DNA of 64,000 nucleotides, taken from NCBI GenBank assembly GCA_913041535.1, contig CAJWJK010000003.1:26953-90952 (forward strand), in the 5' to 3' direction. The notes below the pieces were generated by a model, which ran no database searches, was not told the origin of the DNA, and saw nothing but the letters and a program-made list of their open reading frames with translations. Made by a program: the position numbers and the translations under genes. The first letter of the stretch is position 1; every line of letters begins with the position of its first letter. Shown piece after piece: positions 49,081 through 59,681 of this stretch. This stretch comes from an uncultured Alphaproteobacteria bacterium (lineage in GTDB: Bacteria; Pseudomonadota; Alphaproteobacteria; VGEJ01).

Positions 49081-49974
49081 TCAGAGGTTGAAAACTCTTT
49101 TTGGTCGCACCCAACCAGAGTCGAGGCTTGCCAGAGCTATCGGTTGACCAGACACCAGAATAACAGCAGTACCGCTGTCGGCGCCCGAAACATGGACAGC
49201 TTGGCCACGACGCAGTCTGTCAGCACTCTGTCCGTCTATACTTAGCGCCGGGATGTCGGCCAGCGCAGTTCTAAGCGGCAGCAGATACTTCAAAACACAA
49301 GAACTATGCCTCAGACGTTGAAGCTTTTCTAACGAAATCGATTGTTTTTCATGGAAAGGTCCAGTCTGTGTGCGTCGAAGGCTAGAAACATAACCGAATG
49401 TGCCGAGATGGTGTGATAGGTCACGAGCCAAAGCACGGACGTAGGTTCCTTTGCCACATTGTAATTTGAAGAACGCGCTATCACGGTTAGGGATAGCGAT
49501 GAGTGAGAATCGGCGGATCAAAATTTCTCTTGGCTTTAGCTCGGGAGTTTGTCCGCACCGAGCCAGCCTGTACGCGCGTTGACCATTAACTTTTAAAGCA
49601 GAATATATGGGTGGAATTTGGTAAGTTATGCCGATAAACGTAAGAAGCGCAGATTCAATTTCCTGTTGTGTTGGGCGCGATTCAGTCGAGGCTATAACAA
49701 TACCTTCAGAGTCATCTGTACTGCGTTCCTCTCCCCAGTTAATGGTAAACTCGTATTGTTTCAGACCTTCCATGACATGTCGGATTGTCTTCGTGGCTTC
49801 GCCGAAGGCGATTGGCAGCACCCCAGTGGCAAGAGGGTCTAAAGTGCCTGCATGGCCCGCTTTGCGAACATCAGGTATCTGTTTTGCTACAGAAACAATC
49901 TTTGCAGATGTCGGACCGGAAGGCTTGTCAACGACGAGCCATCCATTAATCCCTTGAAGTGCTGGTGTGCTCAT
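49081..49974 (-). CDS. truB: tRNA pseudouridine-55 synthase TruB
   Basis: TruB makes pseudouridine 55 in the T-loop of tRNAs. The 297 residues show NGWLVVDKPSGPTSAKIVS and the catalytic Asp in AGHAGTLDPLATGVLPI, then the RAYRLARCG and CGKGTYVRALARDL motifs. The frame is open further upstream, but I start at the ATG at 49974 (MSTPALQGINGW), which fits family length and overlaps the rbfA end by 29 bases. Confidence 0.95.
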   Translation of the reverse strand: MSTPALQGINGWLVVDKPSGPTSAKIVSVAKQIPDVRKAGHAGTLDPLATGVLPIAFGEATKTIRHVMEGLKQYEFTINWGEERSTDDSEGIVIASTESRPTQQEIESALLTFIGITYQIPPIYSALKVNGQRAYRLARCGQTPELKPREILIRRFSLIAIPNRDSAFFKLQCGKGTYVRALARDLSHHLGTFGYVSSLRRTQTGPFHEKQSISLEKLQRLRHSSCVLKYLLPLRTALADIPALSIDGQSADRLRRGQAVHVSGADSGTAVILVSGQPIALASLDSGWVRPKRVFNL

Positions 49975-50374
49975 TGTTAGAGGTTTGAGTGGTTGTAGAT
50001 AGAGAGCTTCTAGAATCGTACTCTTGGAGTGCTGTATCAATTTTTTCGGCATTGTTGAAGGATTGGTCAATCCTGAACTCTATTAAGGGTGCGTATTTTA
50101 GATTTAACGCCCTTGCAACAGGGCCTCGCCATTTTGGTGCTGAGCGCGTTAGAGCTTCAATAACAGCCTCAGTTGTTTTTCCCCCAAGAGGCAGCACGTA
50201 AGCAAAGGCGTGACGAAGATCTGGAGTAACTCTCACCTCGCTGACTGTGATAGAGATCCTACCAAGAGAGTGATCTAAGTTTGTGTCCGTTGTGAGAAGG
50301 TCAGATAGCACGTGACGCATTGCTTCTCCAACACGTAGAGCGCGGCGGTTGTTATGCATGTTGTAACGGGTCAT
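49946..50374 (-). CDS. rbfA: Ribosome-binding factor A
   Basis: RbfA is a cold-shock-related 30S maturation factor. The 142 residues contain RALRVGEAMRHVLSDLL, VTPDLRHAFAYVLPLGG and the KH-like core ending LKYAPLIEFRIDQSF. The C-terminal 25 residues are a Ser/Thr-rich tail. It is 31 bases after infB and overlaps truB, as usual in this operon. Confidence 0.96.
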   Translation of the reverse strand: MTRYNMHNNRRALRVGEAMRHVLSDLLTTDTNLDHSLGRISITVSEVRVTPDLRHAFAYVLPLGGKTTEAVIEALTRSAPKWRGPVARALNLKYAPLIEFRIDQSFNNAEKIDTALQEYDSRSSLSTTTQTSNNEHTSTSRD

Positions 50375-50405
50375 TCTTAATCCGCCCTAAAGGCAGGGTC
50401 TTGGT

Positions 50406-52931
50406 CTATAAACTGCGCGCGATTTCCTCAATCTCAAAGGCTTCTATTACATCACCCGTCTTGACGTCTTGAAAGTTACTAAAAGACATTCCGCATTCCA
50501 TCCCCTCTCGAACTTCACGAGCATCCTCTTTAAAACGTTTAAGGGAACTGAGTGTGCCTTCATGTACCACAATATCGTCTCGTAGCAGCCTGACACGAGC
50601 TGTGCGTCGCATCAAACCTTCACTGACTCGACATCCGGCAACTCTTCCTACCTTCGATATCTTGAAGACTTCAAGAACTTCGGCGTTACCTATTAGGTGC
50701 TCATTAATATCCGGTGACAACAAGCCGCCTAGGGCGCTCTTTATCTCGTTTACTAATTCATATATTACTGAATAATAACGAATCTCCGCACCTCTGCTTC
50801 GAGCGCTATCACGCGCCTGGCTATTTGCACGTACATTGAATCCAATTATTAGCGCATCCGAAGTTGTGGCAAGGTCCACATCGGATTCACTGATTGCACC
50901 CACCCCGCTGTGCAGAATACGAACTGCCACCTCCTCATTTGAGAGACTTATAATCGCGCTAGTTATCGCTTCAAGGGAGCCATGGACGTCGGCTTTTATA
51001 AGAACGGAAAGTTCTTTTAGTTCATTATCTTTGATTTGTGAGAACATTTTTTCAAGTGATCCCGTTGTCCCAGCGATTCTTTTTTGGCGGGCACGACGGG
51101 AACGAAATTCTGCTACTTCTCGCGCTCTGCTTTCATTGTCGACAACGGCAAATTCATCCCCTGCATAAGGAAGTCCATTAAGGCCGAGCACTTCCACGGG
51201 AGTTGATGGGCCTGCCTCTGAGAGTGACTCACCAAGATCATTGATCAACGCTCGAACTTTGCCCGATTCATGACCTGCTATGACGACATCACCAACGTGT
51301 AAAGTGCCACGTTGGATTAATACCGTTGCCGTAATCCCTCGGCCACGATCAACTTTAGACTCAATGACTGTGCCTTGTGCCTTGCGCTTCGGGTTGGCGC
51401 GAAGCTCCAAGAGGTCCGCTTGCAATAAGATTGCTTCTTCGAGCTGATGGAGGTTTGTTCCCTCGGTTGCTGAAATTTCAACCGCTTGAGTTTCACCACC
51501 CATCGTTTCAACTACGATCTCGTGTTGCAAAAGATCGCGTCGGACGCGATCTGCATCAGCATCTTTTCGGTCAATCTTGTTTATAGCGACAATTATTGAT
51601 GCCTTGGCGGCTTTTGCATGGTCTATAGCTTCGATTGTTTGTGGCATGATTCCGTCATCGGCTGCCACTACCAAAACTACAATATCAGTGACCCCGGCTC
51701 CTCGCGCCCGCATTGCCGTGAATGCTTCATGGCCAGGTGTATCTATAAAAGTAATTGACCGGCCTGGCTCAGTCCTTATCTGGTATGCACCGATGTGCTG
51801 GGTAATACCGCCAGCTTCCCCGCTGGTAATATGTGTTTTTCTCAGAGCATCAAGAAGAGAGGTTTTGCCATGGTCAACATGCCCCATAACAGTGACAATC
51901 GGAGCTCGAGGACTCAATAATTTATCGTCATCAGGATCACCTTGCAGTCCGATTTCTACATCGGACTCACTGACACGTTGGTATCGATGGCCAAACTCTG
52001 CAACTACTAGCTCAGCCGTGTCCCCATCAATTTCCTGATGTATCGTGGCCATGACCCCGTTGTTCATCAGCTGGCGGACCACATCAACGCCACGCTCCGC
52101 CATGCGATTGGCTAGCTCTTGAACTGTGATTATTTCTGGTATGACAACGTCTCGGATGATTTTTTCGGGCGGCGTTGTATCAGTGGCGGCTGCGCGCTTT
52201 TCTCTCTCACGAGCTCGGCGCATTGACGCAAGACTGCGTACACGCTCATTGTCATTGAGGGCTTGGGAAACTGTAAGTTTTCCAGATCTTCTCCTTGGGG
52301 CCATTCGACGTTGTGTTCCTAAACGCGGTTTGTCAGCGCCGCGGCTTGGCTTGCGTCGGGCCTCAGCATCCGTTGCATCTTCGTCGGAATCACTCTGTAG
52401 CCGTTGGGCTGCCTGCTCTTCTGCTTTCCTTCGTGTTTCTGCTTCGGTTCGCTTACGCTCCTCTTCTTTTTTGCTGCGCTGATCGGCTTTCTCACGTTCA
52501 CGGGCAAGTTCTGCTTCTTCTTGTACTCTTCGGGTGGTCTCTGCTTCAGCGCGTTGCCGAGCCTCTTCATCAGCTTTTATTGCCCCCTCAAGGGCTTTGG
52601 CTCTGGCGTCTTTCTCTTGGTCTGTAAGAGTTCTAAGCATGACACGAACTTTAGCGGGTTCAGTCTCGCTTGCTGACGTATCGATAGAAGTAGGTTCAGG
52701 AGGGGGAGGGTCTTTCTTAACAGCAGCTTTGAGTGGAGGTGGCTTTACTGGTTGTGGGGGCGAATCAGATATGGTGCGCTTCTTTTTTACTTCAACTTGA
52801 ACGGTTTTTGATCGACCATGGGAAAAGCTTTGGCGCACTTGGCCAGAACCAATTGTTTTTTTGAGTTCGGCGCGTCGTGACGCCGAAATACTCAGTGATT
52901 TCTTTTCCTTTGGTGTTTCAGTATTGCTCAT
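50406..52931 (-). CDS. infB: Translation initiation factor IF-2
   Basis: IF-2 is the GTPase that places initiator tRNA on the 30S subunit. The N-terminal 250 residues are highly charged, with a long Glu/Ala/Arg coiled-coil-like stretch (about 100-190) after the short IF2-N motif. The G domain shows [31 protein letters not shown] and NKID. Later domains end in [24 protein letters not shown]. Length 841 is typical of alphaproteobacteria. Confidence 0.98.
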   Translation of the reverse strand: MSNTETPKEKKSLSISASRRAELKKTIGSGQVRQSFSHGRSKTVQVEVKKKRTISDSPPQPVKPPPLKAAVKKDPPPPEPTSIDTSASETEPAKVRVMLRTLTDQEKDARAKALEGAIKADEEARQRAEAETTRRVQEEAELAREREKADQRSKKEEERKRTEAETRRKAEEQAAQRLQSDSDEDATDAEARRKPSRGADKPRLGTQRRMAPRRRSGKLTVSQALNDNERVRSLASMRRAREREKRAAATDTTPPEKIIRDVVIPEIITVQELANRMAERGVDVVRQLMNNGVMATIHQEIDGDTAELVVAEFGHRYQRVSESDVEIGLQGDPDDDKLLSPRAPIVTVMGHVDHGKTSLLDALRKTHITSGEAGGITQHIGAYQIRTEPGRSITFIDTPGHEAFTAMRARGAGVTDIVVLVVAADDGIMPQTIEAIDHAKAAKASIIVAINKIDRKDADADRVRRDLLQHEIVVETMGGETQAVEISATEGTNLHQLEEAILLQADLLELRANPKRKAQGTVIESKVDRGRGITATVLIQRGTLHVGDVVIAGHESGKVRALINDLGESLSEAGPSTPVEVLGLNGLPYAGDEFAVVDNESRAREVAEFRSRRARQKRIAGTTGSLEKMFSQIKDNELKELSVLIKADVHGSLEAITSAIISLSNEEVAVRILHSGVGAISESDVDLATTSDALIIGFNVRANSQARDSARSRGAEIRYYSVIYELVNEIKSALGGLLSPDINEHLIGNAEVLEVFKISKVGRVAGCRVSEGLMRRTARVRLLRDDIVVHEGTLSSLKRFKEDAREVREGMECGMSFSNFQDVKTGDVIEAFEIEEIARSL

Positions 52932-52958
52932 ACAGCGGTTGTATACCTTTTATTTATG

Positions 52959-53570
52959 TTAGTGCTTAGTTAGTGGATGATACTCTGGGGTTTCACGAAA
53001 AGCCGAGAGTTTGGTGACTTCTACCATGAATCGTGATGCTAGAGACCCTCGTTTCATTGCAGCATGTACCACATTCTGTCGGCCTAGCGCCAAGCTCATT
53101 TCAGCGATAAGCAAGCATTGAACGTGAGAAAGTTCTTTTGCAAGTGACTCAAGTTTTTTGCGACCACCCACAGCACCGTCCCCAGCACTAACAAGCACAG
53201 CTACATCTCCTGCTTTCAGCGCTAACATCACTTGCTGGTACCCGGTAACAATCCGTTGCGAACGGCGCGCAAGACCCAGGTAATTAAGCGCCCTGTTAGC
53301 AAGTCCGGCTTCAACATTGTCAACGAGCGAAGTATCTACGGTGGCTGGGCATTTGGCAACGCGTGAAAAAAGATTGCCATCAATAGCACGCTCCAACGCT
53401 GTCCGACTTGCAGTAAGCCAGAGGCCACGCCCAGGCAATGAACATGCTAAGTCTATGACCACCTTGCTATCTGGAGATATTACAAAGCGAAGCAATTGAT
53501 CAGTGTTGGCGACCTTCCGCGTCAGTATGCAACGTCGCTCAGGGCTTCGGGGCGCGTTTTTATTTGCCAT
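52959..53570 (-). CDS. YlxR (DUF448) / L7Ae-like RNA-binding fusion protein
   Basis: A 203-residue two-domain protein. The N-terminal YlxR domain reads RRCILTRKVANTDQLLRFVISPD and GRGLWLTASRTALERAI; the C-terminal L7Ae/L30e-like part has YLGLARRSQRIVTGYQQVMLALKAGDVAVLVSAGD. The fusion is usual in alphaproteobacteria and sits between nusA and infB. It probably binds rRNA or RNase P RNA; evidence is by family. I start at the ATG at 53570 (MANKNAPRSPERRC), which overlaps nusA by 11 bases. Confidence 0.9.
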   Translation of the reverse strand: MANKNAPRSPERRCILTRKVANTDQLLRFVISPDSKVVIDLACSLPGRGLWLTASRTALERAIDGNLFSRVAKCPATVDTSLVDNVEAGLANRALNYLGLARRSQRIVTGYQQVMLALKAGDVAVLVSAGDGAVGGRKKLESLAKELSHVQCLLIAEMSLALGRQNVVHAAMKRGSLASRFMVEVTKLSAFRETPEYHPLTKH

Positions 53571-55164
53571 TCGCGCTAAGCTCATCACCATCACCTGACT
53601 CCTTGCCCGAAGTTGCAGCAGGTGGTTCCTCATCAACTAGCTGGTCTCCAAACCAATGGGCGCGCGCCGCCATGATTATGGTGTTTGCTTGCTGTTCAGT
53701 TATTCCACTATCTGGGAGTAGATCCATGAGTTCATCGCTAGCGAGGTCTCCAAGGTCATCAAGTGATTTGATGCCCTGCTCGCCAATTCTAACGAGCATG
53801 TTGGGCGTCAGACCATCTATTTGTGCAACCTCATCAACCACTCCAAGCTTGATTCGTTGCATTTCGTGTTGCTCATTCAGTTTCTGTAAATATGCGTTAG
53901 CTCGATCATGTAATTCTCGAGCTACATCCTCATCGAAACCCTCAATTTCTAGAAGTTCCTCAACTGAGATGAAGGCCAGTACCTCAATCGTTGTAAAGCC
54001 TTCAATAACGAGAAGCTGTGCAACCACCTCATCAACGTCAAGGCAATCAATAAACAACTGGGTACGTTGCCGGAATTCTTCTTGTCGTCGCTCAGATTCC
54101 TCGGCTTCTGTAAGTATATCAATGTCCCATTCGGTTAGTTGCGACGCTAATCGGACGTTCTGGCCCCGGCGTCCAATGGCTAAACTCAGTTGTTCATCCG
54201 GAACCACAACCTCAATACGCTGTACGTCCTCGTCAAGCACGACCTTGGAAACTTCTGCCGGAGCGAGTGCGTTAACAATAAATGTTGCCGCGTCAGTAGA
54301 CCAATTGATGATATCAATTTTCTCACCCTGTAGCTCACTTACAACCGCTTGGACACGGCTTCCTCTCATGCCGACACATGCTCCGACGGGGTCTACGCTA
54401 GAATCATTTGAGAGAACAGCAATTTTGGCACGGCTACCAGGATCTCGAGCAACGGCTTTAATCTCTACAATGCCGTCATAAACTTCGGGCACTTCTTGGG
54501 AAAATAGCTTTGCCATAAAGTGTGGATGAGTGCGGGAAAGAAATATTTGAGGACCTCGGAGCTCGCGGCGAACGTCGTATATGTAAGCGCGGATGCGGTC
54601 ACCTTGACGAAAGGTTTCTCGTGGCAGCATTTCATCTCGTCGCACCACTGCTTCCGCTCTTCCCAAATCAACGGTGACATTGCCGTACTCGACGCGTTTG
54701 ACGAGGCCATTAACTATCTCGGCAACACGATCCTTATACTCCTCATACTGTCTTTCTCGTTCCGCCTCTCTAACTTTTTGCACGATCACTTGCTTTGCGG
54801 TTTGCGCGGCTATTCGTCCAAAATCAATTGGCGGTAGGGGCTCAGCTAGAATGTCTCCGGTACGAGCATCTGGGTTCCGTTCACGAGCCTCCGCTACAGA
54901 TATTTCAGTGGCATCATTCTCCACGTCTTCACATACTTCCATACATCGGAATACGCGAATATCACCAGTCTTTTGGTCAATTTCTGCTCGGATTTCATGC
55001 TCCATGCCATATTTTGATCGTGCCGCTTTCTGTATTGCCTCCTCCATCGCGCCTAACACAGTTTCGCGTTCTATGCCTTTTTCTCGAGCAACTGCATCTG
55101 CCACCTGCAACAATTCCAGCCGATTGTGACTGGTTGCAAACTCCACATCCCCATTAGTCATCAT
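53560..55164 (-). CDS. nusA: Transcription termination/antitermination factor NusA
   Basis: NusA binds RNA polymerase and RNA and controls pausing, termination and antitermination. The 534 residues include the N-terminal polymerase-binding domain (to about 125), S1 (VKRVEYGNVTVDLGRAEAVVRRDEMLPRE), two KH domains with GSRAKIAVLSNDSSVDPVGACVGMRGSRVQAV and LAIGRRGQNVRLAS, and C-terminal helix-hairpin-helix acidic repeats (about 360-500). It overlaps rimP by 11 bases. Its own product might act on the terminator-like leader upstream of rimP. Confidence 0.97.
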   Translation of the reverse strand: MMTNGDVEFATSHNRLELLQVADAVAREKGIERETVLGAMEEAIQKAARSKYGMEHEIRAEIDQKTGDIRVFRCMEVCEDVENDATEISVAEARERNPDARTGDILAEPLPPIDFGRIAAQTAKQVIVQKVREAERERQYEEYKDRVAEIVNGLVKRVEYGNVTVDLGRAEAVVRRDEMLPRETFRQGDRIRAYIYDVRRELRGPQIFLSRTHPHFMAKLFSQEVPEVYDGIVEIKAVARDPGSRAKIAVLSNDSSVDPVGACVGMRGSRVQAVVSELQGEKIDIINWSTDAATFIVNALAPAEVSKVVLDEDVQRIEVVVPDEQLSLAIGRRGQNVRLASQLTEWDIDILTEAEESERRQEEFRQRTQLFIDCLDVDEVVAQLLVIEGFTTIEVLAFISVEELLEIEGFDEDVARELHDRANAYLQKLNEQHEMQRIKLGVVDEVAQIDGLTPNMLVRIGEQGIKSLDDLGDLASDELMDLLPDSGITEQQANTIIMAARAHWFGDQLVDEEPPAATSGKESGDGDELSANGK

Positions 55165-55672
55165 ATTTCCTTACCTGTGACGCGTCTTGTTTCAGAACGG
55201 CTACTTCTTCTTTTGTAGGGACTAGTTTAGCTTTTCTGATCTGTGTAAACGGAACAAGAAACACCCCGTCTTGAGCTAAAATTTTTACCGCGCCATTATC
55301 AACGCCATCGAGAATACCGCGATAGTGTCTCCTTCCGGAGATGGGAGGCTCAATTTCAAGGTGTGCGTAGCGACCCAAAAATCGCTCATAGTCAGTTATC
55401 GCAACCAATGGACGATCAGTGCCAGGGGAGCTAACTTCCAATACGTATGTGCTAGGAATCGGATCCTCTATGTCCAATAATGCTGATAACGCGCGGCTCA
55501 CCGCTGTACAGTCATTGATGCTAACGTTATGACAGTCCTGTCGCTCAACCATGACCTGAAGCCGAGGGTTCTTCTTGCCGTCTATGAGAGCTCGAACAAG
55601 ATTGAAGCCCATTCCATGAAGAGTTGGCGTTAGGATCTTTTCAATCTCACCTATGCGATAGTCTGTGCCCAT
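55154..55672 (-). CDS. rimP: Ribosome maturation factor RimP
   Basis: RimP is needed for 30S subunit assembly. The 172-residue protein has GMGFNLVRALI, LEVSSPGTDRPL and GRYAHLEIEPPISGRRHYRGIL, all typical. I start at the ATG at 55672 (MGTDYRIGEIEKILTPTLHG); the frame extends upstream to 55738 but those codons coincide with the terminator hairpin and give no family similarity. It opens the rimP-nusA-ylxR-infB-rbfA-truB-rpsO series. Confidence 0.95.
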   Translation of the reverse strand: MGTDYRIGEIEKILTPTLHGMGFNLVRALIDGKKNPRLQVMVERQDCHNVSINDCTAVSRALSALLDIEDPIPSTYVLEVSSPGTDRPLVAITDYERFLGRYAHLEIEPPISGRRHYRGILDGVDNGAVKILAQDGVFLVPFTQIRKAKLVPTKEEVAVLKQDASQVRKYDD

Positions 55673-55716
55673 AAGTTCCGAGTCCCTGCAGATGCTGGCA
55701 CCGATTGCTTTACGAC

Positions 55717-55739
55717 AAAAAAATGGGCCAACGCCCATT
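55717..55739 (-). terminator. Intrinsic terminator / possible attenuator before rimP
   Basis: On the minus strand AATGGGC-GTTG-GCCCATT followed by seven T residues is a textbook intrinsic terminator. It lies 44 bases before the rimP ATG and 84 bases after trmB, in the direction of transcription of the whole series, so it either ends the metK-trmB unit or controls entry into the rimP-nusA unit. Confidence 0.85.
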
Positions 55740-55823
55740 CCTGATCAAGAAGCTCACTGGAGATAACATCAAAGCCCTATTCTAGGCGAGGCTTACCAAC
55801 GTTCATAGTACTTTTATTCTTTT

Positions 55824-56525
55824 TTAAATTCGAGAAAAAGATAGAAAGGTTGGTTGTCTCCCAGCGACAATCGCCTTCCTTTCGTATCTGGTTGGTGGCC
55901 AGTCGGGGGGGCGGCATAGCCAATCGTTGGCACATTCTGCTGTCCATTGAAAGTTCGGGTTGGCAAGGAGGTGGCTTAAAGACCAGCGACAGTACTCATC
56001 ATGATCGGTTGCTAGGCGCAACAATCCACCCGAGTGCATGATGCGAGCAAACTCAGAAACGCTATTAGTTGAGATTAAACGTCGCTTATGATGACGCCTT
56101 TTATGCCATGGGTCTGGAAACAGCACAAAAATGCGACTAATGCTGGCTGGCACGAGGGCTTCCATCATTTTTCTTCCATCATCAACAAGAACGCGGACGT
56201 TACAAAGTTTATCCGTTTCAATTTGTCTGAGAAGCCTCGATACACCGTTAAGAAATGGTTCGCATCCCAGAAAGCCCACTTTCGGGTTGCGTTGCGCTAA
56301 TGTTGAAAGATGCTCTCCAGCTCCGTATCCAATTTCCAGCCATATTTCTGTCGTATTAGAGGGGAACAGAGATCGAGGGTCTAAGCTGCGAGCCGCTACA
56401 TTTTCCAATGACACAGAAATTGTTGAAAGCATGGTTTTGAGCAATTCTTGTCGATGCGGTCTCTCTGGCCGGCCACGCCGACGCCCGTAATGGATATAGG
56501 ACAACGTTCTTGATTCTTGAGGCAT
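55824..56525 (-). CDS. trmB: tRNA (guanine-N7-)-methyltransferase TrmB
   Basis: TrmB makes m7G46 in tRNA. The 233 residues include YGRRRGRPERPHRQELL, the SAM-binding WLEIGYGAGEHLSTLA, FLGCEPFLNGVSRLL, and VLFPDPWHKRRHHKRRLI, which is the family signature. I start at the ATG at 56525 (MPQESRTLSYIHYGRRRG), 10 bases after the metK stop. Confidence 0.95.
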   Translation of the reverse strand: MPQESRTLSYIHYGRRRGRPERPHRQELLKTMLSTISVSLENVAARSLDPRSLFPSNTTEIWLEIGYGAGEHLSTLAQRNPKVGFLGCEPFLNGVSRLLRQIETDKLCNVRVLVDDGRKMMEALVPASISRIFVLFPDPWHKRRHHKRRLISTNSVSEFARIMHSGGLLRLATDHDEYCRWSLSHLLANPNFQWTAECANDWLCRPPDWPPTRYERKAIVAGRQPTFLSFSRI

Positions 56526-56535
56526 GGGAGAGATG

Positions 56536-57705
56536 TTATGCAAATGCAGACTTAAGGTCATCGACCAGGTCAAGTTTTTCCCATGAAAAGCCACCATCTA
56601 TTTCTGCAGCACGGCCAAAGTGACCATAGGCTGCAGTTCTTGCATAAATGGGTCGGCTTAATACCAAACGTTGTCGGATGCCACGCGGACTTAGATCAAG
56701 TATATCCCCAATGATGTTCTCGAGCCGACGTTCGTCGACAGTCCCTGTGCCGTGCAAGTCAACATAAATCGAAAGTGGTTTGGAGACACCAATTGCATAA
56801 GATAGCTGGATGGTGCAACGATCAGCTAAACGGGCTGCCACTACATTTTTTGCGGCGTAGCGGGCAGCATAGGCTGCTGACCGATCAACCTTGGTGGGGT
56901 CTTTACCCGAAAATGCTCCACCACCATGAGGAGACGCACCACCGTACGTGTCCACAATAATTTTTCGACCAGTTAGACCACAATCACCATCAGGCCCTCC
57001 GATTACAAAACGACCTGTTGGATTTACGTAGAATTCCTCCTCTGGACACATCCAGCCGTCCGGTAGGGTATTCATCACATACGGCCGAACGATCTCTCTG
57101 ATTTCAGCCTGCTCAAGGTTATGGCTGTGTTGTGTTGACACGACAATCGAAGTGGCTCCAATGGGTTTTCCATCTACGTACTTGAGTGTCACCTGGCTCT
57201 TAGAGTCCGGGCCTAAACCAGGCTCAGTTCCTGATCGTCGGGCTTCTGCCAACGAGCTCAGTATGGCATGGGCGTAGTATATCGGAGCTGGCATCAAAAC
57301 CTCGGTCTCGCGGCAGGCATAGCCAAACATAATGCCCTGGTCTCCCGCTCCTTCATCTTTATTACCACTTGCGTCGACACCTTGAGCAATATCTGTCGAT
57401 TGCGAGTGTACACGAATGTCAATCACGGCATTTTTCCAGTGAAAACCCTCCTGCTCGTAGCCGATGTCTCGGATACAGGAACGAGCGACGTCTTTGAGTT
57501 GATCACTTGTAATAGAGTCTGGGCCACGAACTTCGCCAGCTATACATACGTAGTTCGTCGTAGCTAAAGTCTCGGCTGCAACACGCGAGTTTTCATCGGC
57601 TTCGAGATATGTATCAACAATAGCGTCTGAAATTCGATCGCAAAGCTTATCAGGGTGTCCCTCGGATACAGATTCGCTGGTAAACAGATAATCAGATATT
57701 GGCAC
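56536..57705 (-). CDS. metK: S-adenosylmethionine synthetase
   Basis: MetK makes SAM from methionine and ATP; the next gene, trmB, uses SAM. Motifs are [40 protein letters not shown] and [51 protein letters not shown] start at the GTG at 57705, with GGGAG five bases upstream, giving [12 protein letters not shown] and 389 residues. The frame stays open for 27 more codons into the leader, but that part is hydrophobic and unlike MetK. Confidence 0.96.
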   Translation of the reverse strand: MPISDYLFTSESVSEGHPDKLCDRISDAIVDTYLEADENSRVAAETLATTNYVCIAGEVRGPDSITSDQLKDVARSCIRDIGYEQEGFHWKNAVIDIRVHSQSTDIAQGVDASGNKDEGAGDQGIMFGYACRETEVLMPAPIYYAHAILSSLAEARRSGTEPGLGPDSKSQVTLKYVDGKPIGATSIVVSTQHSHNLEQAEIREIVRPYVMNTLPDGWMCPEEEFYVNPTGRFVIGGPDGDCGLTGRKIIVDTYGGASPHGGGAFSGKDPTKVDRSAAYAARYAAKNVVAARLADRCTIQLSYAIGVSKPLSIYVDLHGTGTVDERRLENIIGDILDLSPRGIRQRLVLSRPIYARTAAYGHFGRAAEIDGGFSWEKLDLVDDLKSAFA

Positions 57706-58026
57706 TTTCTCTCTCCCGTCTATCGTGGTCGCAACAAGGTAAACCACACCAATAAAAAGAGACATTACGGCACTTGGCAAGCACATTATCTATTCGCTAA
57801 GTCGGTTCGTGTGTTGTGTCCGATCGGCACAGCATCCGTAATGGACCCGCGAACTAACTCAAGTTAAATTCCGACGATCAGAAGATTAGTGTCTATATGC
57901 TCAATACATAACAGAATTTAAAGCGTCGTATAATGTCTCCTGTTCAATCATTTTTCAGAGAAGGGTGCAGATTTTCGTATGTCCGACAAAGACAACGGTA
58001 ACTCTATGAAAGTCTGGTGTGTTTTA
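57706..58026. other. 321-base lnt-metK spacer
   Basis: No gene. In many alphaproteobacteria a small regulator gene sits here; none is seen. A CCGATCGG palindrome flanked by TGT/ACA (about 57818-57832) and a GTGGT/ACCAC hairpin (57725-57747), close to the metK ribosome site, are the only structures. I compared the leader mentally with SAM-II and SAM/SAH riboswitch patterns and saw no convincing match. Confidence 0.5.
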
Positions 58027-59622
58027 TCATGGCGCAGAATGTTTTCTCCATTCTCCTGAACTTAATAACAGAATGATTGTTGTGACCATTATGAACAGAA
58101 GGGCCGTGCTATCACCCCAGCGTGCATAAAATGGCCGTCGGTCAAGTGGCCGCGGAAGTTTCCCGTCAATCACTCCGTATTCACCCAGGTCAAGCCGTTG
58201 TTGAACTCTGCCGTATGGGTCGACAATAGCGGAGATTCCAGTATTGGCAGCTCGGACCAGTGCTTTTCCCTGTTCTATGGCTCTTACACGGGCCATCGCA
58301 AAATGCTGGTGTGGTCCGCTGCTATCCCCGAACCATGCATCGTTTGTGATGTTCAACAACCACTGGGACGTTTCTTCCGAATCGTGAGTGTGGTGTGGAA
58401 ATATTGCCTCGTAACAAATTATGGCAGTAAAAGTGGGCAATCCTCTAACGGTCACAAATGGAGAGCCCTGGCCTGCCGTAAAGTCTACAGCGCCAGTGGT
58501 TACCTTGGTAAGGCCAAGTAGAGTAAGCAGGGAACGAAAGGGTAAATACTCACCGAAAGGCACAAGGCGCTTTTTGTGGTAAGAGGCTAGAAGTCGACCA
58601 TTATGTCCGATTGCTTGAAGACTATTCCACACGGTTGGAGGACCGGCGGTGTTCGCTACCGTATGGATAACTCCAGTGATTACGGCACCGTCAAGTCCAG
58701 CTAAGCTGCCAATTTGAGTGTTAATTTTTTTGTTTTTGAGAGCAAACGGAAGGGCAGTCTCCGGCCAGATGATATGGGTTGCAGTACTGTTGCCTGGGTT
58801 TGAGCTTAGCGTTAAATAGCGTTCGAATTGTAGTTGGCGAAGTTCATCGCGCCATTTGTGGTGTTGTTTGATATTTCCCTGCACTATGCGAAGTTGTACG
58901 TTGTTGAATTCTGTTACTGATTGTTCTGAAATTCTTAGGTTACCGCCCGACCAGATAGCGACTAAACTGATTAAGATTAGTGCCCCAGGTATTAGTCGAC
59001 GCCAACCAAATTCTACTCTGGTTAGTATTGCAGGAGTTGCTGCTACCAGCACTGTGACAAATCCTAGTCCGTGGATGCCAACAAGCGACGTGAACTGCAG
59101 CATCTCGTCTGAGGCGGTCCATGCATAGCCGATCAGATTCCAAGGAAAACCTGACAACATATGTCCGCGCAACCATTCAACTCCAGTCCAGGCAATAGCC
59201 AATGTTAGTGGTCGTGCAACGCAACCTACGGGAACGCATACAGTAAGCAGTGTTGCTAAAGATGAAAACATCGCTAGCAAGGCCGGTAACCCTAGAATGG
59301 CAAACGGCACTATCCAAGCAAATTGAACTGGATCAATGAGCAAGGCATTGGCTATCCAATAAAGTCCTACGACAAACTGCCCGTATCCGAAACACCAACC
59401 TATCACCGCCGCGTGATATTTTCTGCCGCAACCGTTAAGAAGAAAAATTAATCCAGTGTATGAGATGATTAATACGGGTATTGCATTGTACGGAGGTAAA
59501 GCGAATGTAGAGCTCATGCCAATCGCTAGTGCTATAACTGATTTTTGCCATAAACTAAGTACGTGTAGCCTTGCTTCGATTTGACTCATCCGTCTGATAT
59601 TCATGTAGGGAGAAGTTAGCAC
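58027..59622 (-). CDS. lnt: Apolipoprotein N-acyltransferase
   Basis: Lnt N-acylates lipoproteins in the inner membrane. The N-terminal third has six to seven hydrophobic segments. The nitrilase-like periplasmic domain shows the catalytic Glu in IIWPETALPF, Lys in KKRLVPFGEYLPF and Cys in AIICYEAIFPH, followed by NITNDAWFGDSSGPHQH. A final membrane anchor is at the C-terminus (ALLFIMVTTIILLLS). It follows ybeY directly; the corC gene usual between them is absent. Confidence 0.96.
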   Translation of the reverse strand: MLTSPYMNIRRMSQIEARLHVLSLWQKSVIALAIGMSSTFALPPYNAIPVLIISYTGLIFLLNGCGRKYHAAVIGWCFGYGQFVVGLYWIANALLIDPVQFAWIVPFAILGLPALLAMFSSLATLLTVCVPVGCVARPLTLAIAWTGVEWLRGHMLSGFPWNLIGYAWTASDEMLQFTSLVGIHGLGFVTVLVAATPAILTRVEFGWRRLIPGALILISLVAIWSGGNLRISEQSVTEFNNVQLRIVQGNIKQHHKWRDELRQLQFERYLTLSSNPGNSTATHIIWPETALPFALKNKKINTQIGSLAGLDGAVITGVIHTVANTAGPPTVWNSLQAIGHNGRLLASYHKKRLVPFGEYLPFRSLLTLLGLTKVTTGAVDFTAGQGSPFVTVRGLPTFTAIICYEAIFPHHTHDSEETSQWLLNITNDAWFGDSSGPHQHFAMARVRAIEQGKALVRAANTGISAIVDPYGRVQQRLDLGEYGVIDGKLPRPLDRRPFYARWGDSTALLFIMVTTIILLLSSGEWRKHSAP

Positions 59623-59681
59623 CTGGCATCAATTCGATTTAGCAAGAGCAAACGCCAGTCTCAAATGCGGAACATACAACA

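Noticed and set aside
53564-54481. Long plus-strand frame (305 codons) opposite nusA
   Set aside because: Serine-rich, low-complexity translation with no domain; a shadow of the nusA coding strand.
57706-57786. In-frame N-terminal extension of metK from an ATG at 57765 or TTG at 57786
   Set aside because: The extension is hydrophobic and unlike MetK, while GTG 57705 has a well-spaced GGGAG and the right N-terminus.
57706-57790. SAM-responsive riboswitch before metK
   Set aside because: The GTGGT/ACCAC hairpin lies in the right place, but loop and downstream sequences do not match the SAM-II or SAM/SAH patterns I know.
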